From: Emmonsiellopsis sp. PD_33
Taxonomy: Eukaryota > Ascomycota > Eurotiomycetes > Onygenales > Ajellomycetaceae
DNA: 64,000 nt
NCBI GenBank assembly: GCA_032988165.1
Contig: JANTQF010000014.1
Location: forward strand, 62,001-126,000
Direction: 5' to 3'
Shown here: piece by piece, positions 45,495-57,396 of the stretch
How the letters are laid out: every line of letters begins with the position of its first letter
Position numbering within the stretch: position 1 is the first letter of the stretch
Notes under the pieces: model-generated
Databases searched by the model: none
What the model was told of the DNA's origin: nothing
What the model saw: the letters and a program-made list of their open reading frames with translations, nothing else
Program-made: the position numbers and the translations under genes

Positions 45495-46785
45495 ATATTC
45501 AACAAGGAGGGTGTGATAAGTGTTTTTGAGATGATCTCATTCTTAGGGCTCTCATATTAACTAACCCATCTCCATTCAGACTATGGAGTACTCAGGTACC
45601 CCTGACTCAACAAGAACTTCAAGAAGGATATGATGATTATTTTGTGGTTAATACTCTATATATAAAACCTTGAGATCACTGGCCTATAAGAATTGATTCT
45701 TCCTTTTTAGCCCAGTTGGATTTCAATAGTCATGAACCTAGTTAGGTCCCTAGTTGGGATAGCATCTGCTTAACATGCCTACTCTGGCCATAACCTTGGC
45801 AACATAGCTCCTGGTGTGGGAAAAGAAGTTTTAAATTATTATTTTTATATTCACAACAGTGTTCAAAAACTACCACTAGAAGACTAGGGTCAACCCTAAC
45901 CTAGAATGTCAAATACCACTGTTAGCTAGCATAAAAAAAATCAGCTAGTAATCCCCATTCTGTGTTAGTTGCTCAGGGATATATAACTTAAGAGCATTAC
46001 TGGCCTCTACTATGCATCCACTGCTCCACCTGGGTGAAATAAGTGAAGGCATGAGCAGTAAGAATTGAACCTTTTTGGCCCAGTTGGTTTTTGAAATGAT
46101 ACTATTCCCAGTGCCCCCACACTGGCTAGCCTATCTCCTATATGATGTGTGTTTTGGCAATCTCATTCCTTGTGGGGCTATGTTGGCTTGCCTTACTCTC
46201 CAATCATAGAGTTTAGTAGCAGGATGGGATAGTCTACCCACTTTCTCCCCTTAGAATCAGGATAGGTAGTCTATACACATCAAGGCATAATAAGCTTAGG
46301 CATCTTGAAGGGGGAGTAGCTGAGGGTTCAATTCCCTGAGATTTAGTTCTAGTGAGCATACCTTCTCCTACATGGTCTCCTGTAAAATAAAAACTGTAAG
46401 TAAGTTAGATGTTGATCAGCTCATCTCCCATATTCAACTTAAATAATGTGATGTGTATTTTGGCAATCTCATTCTAACCCCTCTCTACTACTTGTCTGGC
46501 CTCTATCAGTAAATTTCCACAATTAGTGATTCTATTTCAATTATTTAATATTTAATTATTATTGAGTGCTACTGTGCTATTATAGGTTTAGGGTTTCCAC
46601 ACCTCTCCTTTTACTACCCCTTTATATTATGAACTATAATTCCCAATCATCACCTGAAGATTTATTTCTTACATCAAATAATTTTATTTCATACACACAT
46701 TTTTTTCATTCAGGCTGATATTTCTCCTTGCTTCTCTGAAAGCTAAGTAGAGGTTCACCATTATAGTAACATTATCTGTTAGTAA
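45495..46785. other. No recognised gene; dispersed short repeats
   Basis: Two copies of an AAGAATTGATTCTTCCTTTT-like plus TAGCCCAGTTGG block (about 45690 and 46060) are reverse complements of the repeats at 39747 and 40081. TAGCCCAGTTGG and TGGCCCAGTTGG fit the pol III A-box consensus. GGTTCAATTCC at 46324 fits a B box, but no complete tRNA-like unit is present. Confidence 0.45.
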
Positions 46786-46799
46786 AAAGCAGCATTGAA

Positions 46800-48658
46800 C
46801 CCTGAGAGATTTATTGAATAGCTCATCACCTCAAATAAGTTAAGATCAGGAAAACATCAACCATGAGGTTAATGAAAGGAAGCAGATGGTTAGTGATGAA
46901 TTTAGAACTATTAGGGCTCTTCCTGAATCCTAGGCTCAGGAAAATACTTATGAGTAATAGATCAGCCCTAGGTACTATCATTTCTGAAATCATAATTTTC
47001 CTGATATGAATGACCCTACAGTGCAGCTGTCTCTACCTCAGAACCCTGGCACACCATTAACACAGAAAAAGCCCATTTTTCCATTCATAGAAGTTGTGAT
47101 TCAAAATGTACATCAAAATAAGGCCAAGGAAGTTATATCTAATTCATTAATCTTAATTTCAGACTCTGATGATGATGAATATATCTAGTCCCCATGCAAG
47201 TCACATCTAAGGGTTGTAGCTCTTACCAACCAGTAACATCAGCTCTATATAATAAATACACCTACAGACCTAGTAATTGATACAAGGCATAGCTATAGAA
47301 GCATCCTGAACTCCAGGTAATACTCTCTAAGCCAGTCTTCTCAAACACTTCATCTGCCATTAATCTCAGAGACACAAGCAAGTTACAGCTATAGTAGCAT
47401 CCCAGGCCCCAGCCAACACCCTTAAAGCCAGCATTCTCAAACAAATCATTAGTCATTAATCCCAGAGACATAAGTATGTCACAGCTATAATAGCATCCTG
47501 AGCCCCAGTCAACACCCTCAAAGCTAGTATTCTTAAACAAATCATCAGTCATCAATCCCAGAGATGCTATAAAGGCATAGTCATAGGAGTATACTGGGTT
47601 TCACTCAACACTCTCAAAGCTGATATTCTCAAACAAATTGTTAGTCATCAATCCTAAAGATGCTATAAAGGCACAGTCATAGGAGCATGCTAGGTTTCAC
47701 CCAACATCCTTAAAGGTAGCATTCTGGCTCCAGCTAACACTCTTAAAGCTAGTATTCTCAAACAAATCATTGGCTATCAATCAGCAACATGCTGGGCTCC
47801 AGGCAACCCTCTCTAAGCTAGTTTTCTTGAATACCTCTGCCATCAATCTGCAGCATACTGGGCTCCAGACAACACCCTTAAAGCTAGCATTCTCAAATAA
47901 ATCATCAGCTATCAATCAGTAACATACTGGGCTTCAGGCAACCCTCTCTAAACTAGTCTTCTTAAATACCTCTACCATCAATCTGTAGCATGCTGGGCTC
48001 CAGACAACATCCTCAAAGCTAGCATTCTCAAATAAATTATCAGCTACTAGTCCTAGAGATACCAGTAGATGTCATGGACTTAAGGAGGTCATCTGACCAT
48101 GCAGAGGAAGATAAGCTGGGTTCTTCATTAAAATCTGATTTAGAGGTTAATTTACAGTCAGGGCTCACTACATCAGATAATGAGACTATTGCAGAGATAA
48201 TCTACCTGGCTGAGCAAATATGCATTTAGGCCAACAAGCAAGCCCACTTGAATAAGCTACTTGAGAGGCAAAAGAGAAAAAAATTAGCTGGGGTTATCCT
48301 ACATCAGCACCCACAGTGCCTGTGGTCAGATGAGGAGACAGCATACTTGGAAATGCTTTTTAATAGACATGGGAGAGACTGGGTTCAAATTAAGTAGAAG
48401 GATGAAAGGATGGATAGGCCACTGCTGATGAATCAGACCTTCATTAATATTAAAGATAGGGCATAGAATCTGAAAGTTGAATATATGAGGTAAGAAACTG
48501 AGCTCCCCAAGTTACATGCAGCCATGCAATGATACTAATCAGTATTAACCCTGACTAGGAATGATAGATATGTGTCTCCTAGCTATGCTAGAATTCATCT
48601 GAATGATTGCCACCTTAATTCTATTATAAATTCAATATACAAAGAAATGAATTATTAA
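46800..48658 (+). pseudogene. Repeat-rich protein with C-terminal Myb/SANT (telobox-like) domain
   Basis: One reading frame, with no indel apparent, runs from about 46800 through an ATG at 47006 (MNDPTVQLSLPQNPGTPL) to the stop at 48656-48658. An acidic stretch SDSDDDEYI ends at 47187. Serine/glutamine/histidine repeats (SILGSRQHPQS, SQTNHQLSI-like) follow to about 48060, then an acidic/helical linker (EDKLGSSLKSDLEVN, ICI.ANKQAHLNKLLERQKR). The domain at 48320-48535 reads LWSDEETAYLEMLF, RHGRDWVQIK, and TFINIKDRA.NLKVEY. The tryptophan/aliphatic spacing and the IKDRAxNLK third helix fit the Myb domain of telobox proteins (VDLKDKxRN), which bind duplex telomere-type DNA. About two dozen stops lie at likely CGA/CGG sites. 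Confidence 0.6.
47235..48065 (+). repeat. Coding tandem repeat with alternating 65- and 70-base units
   Basis: CATRCTGGGCTCC-like words occur at 47788, 47853, 47923 and 47989 (spacing 65, 70, 66), giving a higher-order period of 135-136. Earlier units (47270-47700) are longer, about 110-120 bases, and share CTCAAACAAATCATYAGTCA. Confidence 0.8.
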
Positions 48659-48659
48659 G

Positions 48660-49210
48660 CTGGCCAGGCACATTTTCCTGTTCTAATGCCTGTGAAGAGG
48701 TTTTCTCTTCTGATTATAGGATGCAAAACAGCACAATGAATTCTTAGTATATTTTTATTGTATTCTTTCTGTCTCTCTTTACAGTATGCTTTTCAGGGCT
48801 TTTCATTTATATATTTTATCTAGTTAATATTTAATAATATCCTCTGGCTTAACATCAAGATAACAGCAATATCCAGGTAGTAGCACTAAAAATCCATGCT
48901 ACTCTTCATAGTGATGTTCTGTCACTACTGCCTTCTCCCATGAAAACCATGGCACCACACAGTAAAGACCAGGCAGTGGAGGGGAGAAGCCTCCTAGAGG
49001 TCCAGTGTGTACAGAAAATGTAGCCTTACTAAACTGAGAGTAGCCAACCTGCACTGTGTGACCTCAGCAGCTTAAATGCAGGTCTATTAATGTCCCCCTT
49101 CTAACTGCCATTTTATCTATTTTCATGAAAAGTGGCTGCCTTATGTGATGCAATAAGTAAAAACCTGATGAATACAAACTACATGGCACTCACTTTGCTT
49201 ACTCTCAGCT
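48660..49210. other. No recognised gene
   Basis: 3' flank of the Myb gene and ordinary sequence; nothing recognised. Confidence 0.4.
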
Positions 49211-49214
49211 TGTA

Positions 49215-49460
49215 CTGCCCCCCCTCTCATCTTCCCTCAACTGCCTCTACTACCCCTACCACCCCACCCACCTCTATCACTCCCACCCACCCCTACCACC
49301 CCTACCACCCCTACTACCCCTACTACCCCTACCACCCCTACCACCCTTATCACCCCTATCACCCCTACCTCCCCTACCACCCCTACCCACCCCACCCACC
49401 TCACTTATCCCTACTGCCTCTACTACCCCTACCCTGCACCCCCCAACCCCCCCTAACTCC
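49215..49460. repeat. C-rich minisatellite, 9-base unit CCCCTACYA
   Basis: About 20 units of CCCCTACCA or CCCCTACTA, with variants CCCCTATCA and CCCACCCAC at the edges. The minus strand carries regularly spaced runs of four G and could form G-quadruplexes. The P/Y/H-rich open frame across it is a by-product. Confidence 0.85.
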
Positions 49461-49469
49461 CCTGAGATT

Positions 49470-51470
49470 TTTAATGGGGTGCATATGAGATCATGTGATA
49501 GTACATTCTGCTTGAAATTTTCCCATGTTTCTATAATTAAAGAGAGTGAAGGGAGAAAAAAACCAGGAAATTTGATTGTTTTTTGGTGGAAAAGAATATA
49601 GATCTAGATAGCATAGTGAGGTTATAGAAGACTTTCAGCAACAGAATCAGGCACTCCCTATGAAACTGAATAGCTATAGGATGTAGAGAAAAGACTTCAA
49701 AGTACATCAGTATTGCAGGGGGGTGTGGATACTTTTGATGAGGCACTGTACCAGCACCTCAGGGGTCTTTACTGGCTGTTCCATTTCCATATAATATGGC
49801 ATTATCCTTTGAGGATAATGTGTGTTCATTTTAATATCTTAATGGGCACAACCAATTCCATAAATCCATCTGCTGTCTCCACCTTCCCCCCTAATTGTAG
49901 CACAAAGAGGGTTGCCTATATGATATATAGTGTAGAGGTTATAGAACAATGTGAGGGAATATAAACACATAGTAGCAAGGAAGTGGTAATATTGAACATA
50001 GAGATAGGTTAGTAGTGAAGCTATTCACTAGCCCTCATATCTTTACAAGGTGATATACATGGAGGACTTGTGTCATGCACAGTCATACTAACTCTATGTT
50101 CTTCCACTATCTGATGTATCTGAATCACAACATCATAGTAGCATCAGGTGTAGCCACCAGCATAGCTGGATAGATGTATCATAGATAGATAAAGGTTATT
50201 CCAATTAGTCCTATATATTCAACCTGGCTGAAGATAATATAAGCTTAGTATATTAGGAAATCATTTATTTACTTGAAAATTTATCTTTAAATCAGGCTAG
50301 AGATTAGAACCATAGAAATATTTGTCTGCTCAGTGCTTTAACATCTCATTGTGCTCTATGGCTATATAGCCTATGATGCTAGACATGTCAGGAACTTTGA
50401 AGGGAAAAGCTCTGAGGCTCAGCTTGTGGAAAGATTGAAGATTCTTGTATTAATCTTAGAGGTAAGAATCTATCTAACATGTAATCTCTCTATGCACTAA
50501 GCTACTTCAGAACTAGGGCAGCCTACAGCCAACACAGCAGCCATTAATGTGCTGTACCTAGTACAGAGAGCTGGCATCTATTATTCTTACTGCTTTATTA
50601 GGGCCTGCCATTCAACACTATAGCTTCCCAACTTACTCTAGCATAGCCATTTGTTTATTTATCTTCCACAGGTAGCATAGCTTTTCTTTTTCTACCAGAA
50701 TGAAGCTCTTGATCAGAATTGCATCCATCATCCTTTAATAACAGTTATAAATCTATCCTGAAGTGAAACCAAGCCAAGGTCATATAGTGGCACAGAGCTA
50801 GACTGCAGCTGGCTAGAATAAAATCACATTTTACTGGTATAGAGTACCCATGTGACTCCATGTAACCCTCACATGACAATTGCAGTCATGTACCCAGTAC
50901 AGAGTACTGTGAGAGGGGTGTCACATGGTCACTGACTACTAACTAATGATATGATTGCTGACCATCATAGATGCTTTCCTTCCTCATCAATTAGGTAGCT
51001 AACCTACCCTCTTATAAGAGGTAGATTTCCCAGCTTTTCAATAGTTCTTAGAGTATTCATGATACAGATAGTTTTTGGGATTAGAGATTTCCTTTTTATA
51101 TTCTTCATTATCTATTGTATTACAGCCTAGCTAGCTAACTTAGAGAGTAATTAGTGTGCAGCCATTTCATCTTAACATCCCCACAGGAAGGCTTTATTCT
51201 GCTATTTGAACAACCAAATAAGGAGAATACAAGGAGGAAGAGAGGTAGCTAGACAAATAACAAGCAGGGGACAGCCTCCCCATTCTACAGCATAATAATC
51301 TGTGTTAAGACCACCAGTGGCAGGTAGCCAACTAATCCTATCTCAAGTGTCAGAAGGAGACAGCAAGTAAAGTAGAATAAAAGTGGACCTAGGGTCAGGC
51401 AAGTCAGCTCAGGAAATAGAGTCTACCCTAATAGAGTCTACCTCTCTAATTACCCCACCAATAGAATCAG
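49470..51470. other. No recognised gene; probable 5' flank or leader of the gypsy element
   Basis: A plus-strand open frame at 49713-49964 starts MQGGVDTFDEALYQHLRGLY; its first word is shared with 43.64 kb but the family is uncertain. From about 51050 the sequence may be the gypsy 5' LTR/leader, but no 3' LTR was found to prove it. Confidence 0.35.
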
Positions 51471-51478
51471 AACCAATC

Positions 51479-53890
51479 ATGGCTGGCAAGAGGATTTAAA
51501 TTCAGTCTTTTAAGAGAAGTAATAACAGGATAGAGGACCCAAAGAAGTACATTGAGGATGTGAAAGATGATGTTAAGAATCAGTGGGAAGCTTTAGAGGA
51601 GGAAAAGATTAAGTAGATGAAAGCCCAGACTTTCTAATAACATCTAGGGGAGAGAGTCAGGACCTGATATGACAATCAATCCATGAAAATCAAAAGGAAC
51701 TGAAACCTCCTCAAGGTGAAATTTCTGGAATACTATGAGATGGAGCAAGTAGATCCAGACACCTGCAAGGTGTTAGTTATGAAGTAGGCCATCAGCCTAG
51801 GTCAAGATAAGGAAGAGAGGGTTGAGGACTACATCAGCAGGGTAGAGATAGTAGCTAGTTTGGTGAATATAGAAACAGTCAATTTAAGCTACATATTAAT
51901 TCAAGAGTTATAGAATGAGAACTAGAGGGATTTAGTGAGAACTAAATGTCAGAGAGACTATATCTTCTACAATGTCAAGAAGGTCATCAGGCAGATCTAC
52001 ACAGATGATGGGCAGCCTATCAAAAGTGAAATTAAACAAGTAGAACCCTCTAATTTAGTTGCCCCTCAGCCAGTGTCAAATAAGAATTTGATGAAGAGAA
52101 CCTTGGAAATATTCCTCAAATTAATGAGACAAATGATGGTAATCAACAAGTAGTTAGCAGACTAGAAGAATAATAATTTAGTGCTAATAGAGGGAGCAGC
52201 AGGTTCAGCTCAAGCCCCATTAGCAACTTAGCTTAGAGGTACCCCAAGGACCTCTTACCTGATCACTTGTTTCACCTGTCAGTAAATAGGCTATTATGCA
52301 TTAAATTACCCCAGTAAACCTCAACAGCCCATTCAGCCAACTCAGATTTTGCAGAGGGTGCTAGCTGTACCAGCCCATTCAGTATTAAAAGAGTATGACC
52401 AACAAGAGGATATCTCACACATTGTGTGTGCTCTACTAGTGAACTTAGCAGAGGTAGCATCTCAGCCTCCTAAGATTATGAAGTAGGAAGCCCAGCTACA
52501 GGAAATCATAGAGGGTAGAGTCAGCAAGACTGCAGCAACAAAGAGTAAGGTGAAAGTAATCTACTGAGTGGACAAGAAAGGGAAAGTAAGTAGCTCTAGG
52601 GAGGTAAGATGGTCTTCTGGGGAAATACTCCCAATGGGACTGGAATCTATAAAGATGGAGGAGGCTAACCCCCCAGCCTAACTAGTAGTTATTAGTAAGA
52701 GGCAAACAGCAAAGCCAGAGGGTAAAGTGAAGGTTAACTGCTGACCTCTCCACATTCCACTGTTAATTTAGGCCTTCACAGAGGGTGATAATATTCAATT
52801 TGACATACAGAATTTAATAGGACTAGAGGTGATTATACCTTTAGCTCAGCTGTTGAACAAGTTAGAAACTATTTAAAGGGAGTTTGTATGGCATCTGCAA
52901 AGTGCAGCCTCTAGGTATAGGTAAACATTGGGAGAAGCAAATGCAAAGGTGATAGTGATCAGTGTGATGATATTGAAGAAGTAGTCAGCCCCTCTAGTTG
53001 TAGTAGCTGAAGCTCTACTGAACAATGGAAATAGTGAGATATTATTTATTATAACATGGATTGGAGAGGTCAAAGTGGAATGAACTCTCATTGATGAAGA
53101 ATTATTAGTGAAGATAATTACTCACCAGATCATTTAGTAGTTCCCAGCTTGATCTATTCATTCAGTGAAACTACAGTTGGTCAGTCTGGCAAATAATAAT
53201 ACAGTAACACTGAATCAAGCAGTGTTGATCCCAGTTAATTTCATGGGTATCTGAGCTACAATTAAGGTCTATATACTGGATGTCACCTCATACAACATGC
53301 TATTGAGGGTAAACTAGATGAGAAGGGTACAGTGGGTTGCTGATTACAGTACAGGTAAGATTCAATTAAGGAGGCATAATGGGTTGAGAAAGCAGGCTGA
53401 AGGTCTGATGGTACCTATTCAAATAATTAAGAATGTGCTAATAGAACAGCCATTCATAAAAAAGGATAAGATTGAGAATAGCAACTGAAAGGATATAAAT
53501 GTAGCCTTACAGCACATTGTGAATGAAGAGAACTCCAATGAGAAGTCAGAAAACAACTACCTCTAAGTTGCCTGGCTCTGATAGCTCAGAGAGAGTCAGA
53601 AGGGTAGCAACCTAGTCAAATGCATCAAATTGATATTCAGTGATCATACCCCTTTTGTCTGAAACCTATTACTAATCTCATATAAATTCCAAGAGTAAAG
53701 GAAACAGCAGTTTAGCACAGCAAAGACCACAACTTGACCAACCACAGATCATTAATGAAGCATGCAGTGGTGGGGCAAATAGCTGGAGAGGCTGCAGGGA
53801 GGAGGAGAATAATCATGCATGTAGGGGATGAACTAGTAGAGGCAGAAATAAGTCAGTAAGTGGAAGTTAATCATTTACTATTCAGTTTAG
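51479..53890 (+). pseudogene. Ty3/gypsy gag and protease
   Basis: It starts MAGKRI at 51479, and the gag blocks RIEDPKKYIEDVKDDVKNQW, MKIKRN.NLLKVKFLEYYE and KEERVEDYISRVEIVASL follow in frame. 51935-52153 is open in the same frame. A zinc knuckle at 52268 reads CFTCQ.IGYYALNYP, i.e. C-x2-C with the H and the last C replaced by Y, as expected from decay. Around 52990-53260 a protease-like region reads LLNNGNSEILFI and TLIDEELLVKII, where the catalytic D-S/T-G is not preserved. Pol continues in another frame (offset by two bases), suggesting a frameshift or separate ORF. Damage is mostly by stop codons. Confidence 0.7.
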
Positions 53891-56800
53891 AAGTTGGGGG
53901 GAGGTTTCCAATGAAAAGGAGGCCCTAAAGGAGAGCAATGTCAGTGAAGAAGCAGGATGTGATTGAAACATGATTTAAGAACTCAGGCATTATAATAGGA
54001 GATATGATGGACACAGAGGAAAGAAGGTTGCTGGTGAAGAGAATATTATACATCTAGAAAAACTACTTTATTACTGAATTATCATAAATAAAGGCTATAG
54101 ATTTGGTGGAGCATTCAATAAACTTAACTCATGCTGTGAGGCTGGTGAAGCAACCTGCCTCACAGTACATAGTAAGGAAGAGGAAATTTGCAGCTCAGGT
54201 ATTCTTCAAGCTGGAGGAGGCAGGCATACTTATTTGAATGACCAGTGATTAGGGGATAGTAACTAGATTCCCACTAAAGAAGAAAGGGTCAGCAGACCTA
54301 AGAATCATCAACAATTTTAGACCACTCAATGCTAGCATGAGGAAGTCAGTCTACTCAATACATAGAGTCAATATTATGATGAATATATTATTTAAACTGA
54401 AATTTACAGTCTACTCAGTGATGGATGCATCTAATGGATATTAGATGATTCCTATCAGAATGGGCAATAAGTATAAAGTGGGAATTATATCACTAGTAAG
54501 GCAGTATGCCTATACTCATATAGGACAGGGATTAACAAGTGTACCTCATACATACTCACAGTTTATAGATATGGTATTCAGCCCTATTCCTAAGGATGAG
54601 GAAGCAGAAGCATGGCTAATGATAATAGGGAATTAAGAGGATATAGCATTTACCCTCTTCATGGATGATCATAGTGCAGCAGCAACTAGATTTAATAGTA
54701 TGCTAGAGTTTCTGTATGAGCACTATTTTCCCTGGGTAGCATTTAGCTCAGTCTGTTTGAATCTATTAAAAATACAGGTTTTTATGCTAATAATTAATAT
54801 CTTGGGGTTCTCCAGCAGAGCAGGAGGGATCTGATCAGCACCAAAGTATAGATAAATTCTGTAGGATTAGCCAGTCCTAACTTGCAGGAAAGAGCTTGAT
54901 GAGTTCCTGTGGCTTACATTATTTTTATGGAACTTTATATCAGGTAGAGCTGACTGGGTTATGATCCTCAAGTTAGTATATCTCAAGTAGGAGGAGGCAC
55001 TGCCATTAAAATCAAAGAAGAAGCCTAATATAGAGGAATGTGATGAGAACCTATCCTAACAGCCTAGGCAACTATAAGTGAAGGCCCCATCAATCAGAAG
55101 GATTTGAGTGGAGAAGGATTGACAGTGGAGTGCTAACCAGCAGAGGAAATTTAAGTATATTAAGAATATCATCATCAATAATGTGTGCAGCTCAGCTGAT
55201 CCCAGCCTGGCCTACCACCTGGCAACAGATGCATTGAAGATGGGGCTGGGAGGAATGCTGTTCCAAATAAAAGTAAGTCAGCTAGAGGAGGAATTAGTGT
55301 CATCCAACTATAATAGAATATAAATAATGTAGTGGATTTCATTTAAGCTTATAAATGCTGAAATGCACTACTATAGCAACAACTTGAAGGTACTAGCAAT
55401 AATGAGGATCTTGATAGAGATGAGATAACTAGTGGTTAGCTCAGCATATAAAATTCACCTTTACACAGATAATAATGTATTGTGAGTAGTACTCATTAAG
55501 GATATAGATAACATGTACATCATCAACTAAATGATGAGGTTGGGAGAATATGATTACCTGATCCATCACTAACTAAATACAGACTGGATAATGAGAATAG
55601 CAGATGGCCTAAGTAGAATCATCAGCTGTATAATGAAACATATTGCAGAGGATAGGATAAACTTGATAATAGTAATTACAGAGCTATCAGATATTAGCCC
55701 TAAGTATCTCAAGTACAGGCACTCCCATTTCTATAAACATATAGTGGCAGTATTAGATGGTAACCTTCTCATAGGAGTGCCTCAGTATATTAGGAGAGCC
55801 TCAATCAGGAAGGCAACCAAGTACATAATAACAGACATGGCAAGAGAACTCTTATTATACATAGAAGCAAATAGACAGTGGGTACCTTGTGTAATTAAAG
55901 AGGAGGTCAATAACATGCTCAAAGTATTTCATAATAGAATGGGTCATTATGGATCAGCATTAACATTAAGCAGGCTAGTGAGAGAGGCCTACTAGCTAAC
56001 CAGAACAAGGAATATAGATGTCTATTATAATACTTGCAGAATCTGTCAGTTTATTAGCTGAAAGCCAAGAAGAAGGAGAGCAGGTTAAATCCAATTATTT
56101 GAATCTATAGACCTTATGGGCATGGATTTCCTGGGACCTATACAACTGATAGCAGAGAATGGATACTAATATGTATTAGTAGTCATTAACTACTTCACAT
56201 GATTCATATGGACAAGCCTATATATAGATGTGATGCAGGAGGTAATTATTAATTTCTTACAAAGAACTACTCTTATCTTTGGATAGCTAACTACACTCTA
56301 CACAGACAATGAAACACATTTTATGGGTGGTTAAATCACAGCTCTACTTGAGATAAAAGGGGTTAAGTATATTCCTACCCCTATTTCTCATTCAGCATCA
56401 ATTAGGTTAAATGAGTGATCTGTCCAACTGGTTAAGACCTATATCATTAGAAGTGTTATGCAACATGGGCAACTAACAAGGTAGGCATGAAATGCCAGAA
56501 AGGCCCCACTGGTAATTAATATAAGGTTACTCAGATTTTATGGATATCAATCTGCCACACTTATATTTAGCTACCTCCTAAGAGCATACCAAGGAGGATG
56601 GCAACATGTCTCCCCAGTTACAATGTTAGAGGTGGAGGATATTCCCAATTAAATTACACCAGAGAAAGTAGGATTACAAATTGAAAGCCTGGCAGAGAAA
56701 AAAGAATTAGCTAGGAGTATCACAGCTAAGCATTAGTAGTCAGAGATTAATAAGGGTTGCCAGCTGAAGGACTCTCACAATAAAGATCTTCAAGAGAGGG

Positions 56801-57087
56801 ATTTGGTGCTGATCAGAGATCATGTGAGTGACAAGCAAATAGAGATGAAACTCAGGCCTCAGTAAAAAAGACCTAAACTGATGTCTCAAGTATCAGTAAA
56901 TGGGAAAGCAATACACATCAGGGAATTCTATGAGGATAAGGTAATGAGGAAATACCACCTGGACCATGTCATCTACTATCAGGAGTGTCCACAGAATTTT
57001 CTAGGCATGAAGATGGTGGAGGAATATGACAGGTCAGCAATGCAGCAGGCAAGCTCACTGGATAGTAGGGCAATTTTATTTTATTAA
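53890..57087 (+). pseudogene. Ty3/gypsy reverse transcriptase, RNase H and integrase
   Basis: In one frame to 57087. RT (about 54140-54800): VKQPASQYIVRKRKFA, FPLKKKGSADLRIINNFRPL, YSVMDASNGY and TLFMDDH, where the YxDD box is FMDD. RNase H (about 55200-55600): HLATDALKMGLGGMLFQ, INAEMHYYSNNLKVLAI, HLYTDNNVL and RIADGLSRI. Integrase (about 55900-56640): HNRMGHYGSALTL and CRICQ (HHCC finger), IDLMGMDFLGPIQL (first D), LYTDNETHFMGG (second D) and IRLNE (E), then a basic tail with LVLIRDHVSDKQ. All catalytic positions are traceable. At least two dozen in-frame stops are present, and hardly any indels. Confidence 0.85.
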
Positions 57088-57396
57088 GGGAATAGGAGGA
57101 GATTATTGCAGCAATTAATTAAATAGATTATACAGGAATATTAATAGGGTAGGTAAGGAGGAAAAAGTAAGTCAGCATTTTATTTATGGTGTTATTATTA
57201 TTGTGTGTTGTGTTGTCAGAGAGGTTATTAGATTCCCCTCACTTTCACTTTAACATCTTATTATTTACTTCTTAATATTCTTACTACATTCTTACTGCAT
57301 CCTCACCAGCAACATACCATCAGCACTCTTACTTTTAATATCACCTGATCATATCCAACCTCACTTGACAAGCAGGCCTTAACTATAAGAAGTATA
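57088..57396. other. Junction between gypsy and copia elements; 5' LTR of copia not identified
   Basis: A TTATTATTTACTTCTTAATA / TCTTACTACA stretch at about 57255-57290 faintly resembles the end of the copia LTR (CTTTATTATTTCCCACTACA at 62231-62250), but no convincing alignment was found. Confidence 0.3.

Noticed and set aside
46270..46350. tRNA gene suggested by GGTTCAATTCC at 46324
   Set aside because: Only a B-box/T-arm-like piece; no matching acceptor arm or A box at a suitable distance.
49215..49460. Telomere repeat
   Set aside because: The unit is not the common fungal CCCTAA and is 9 bases long; ordinary sequence continues on both sides.
49132..49488. P/Y/H-rich open frame
   Set aside because: By-product of the CCCCTACYA array.
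49713..49964. piggyBac-type transposase suggested by GGVDTFDEAL
   Set aside because: Only the first ten residues resemble the GGVDxxD box; the rest does not follow the family and the related copy at 43.64 kb does not help.
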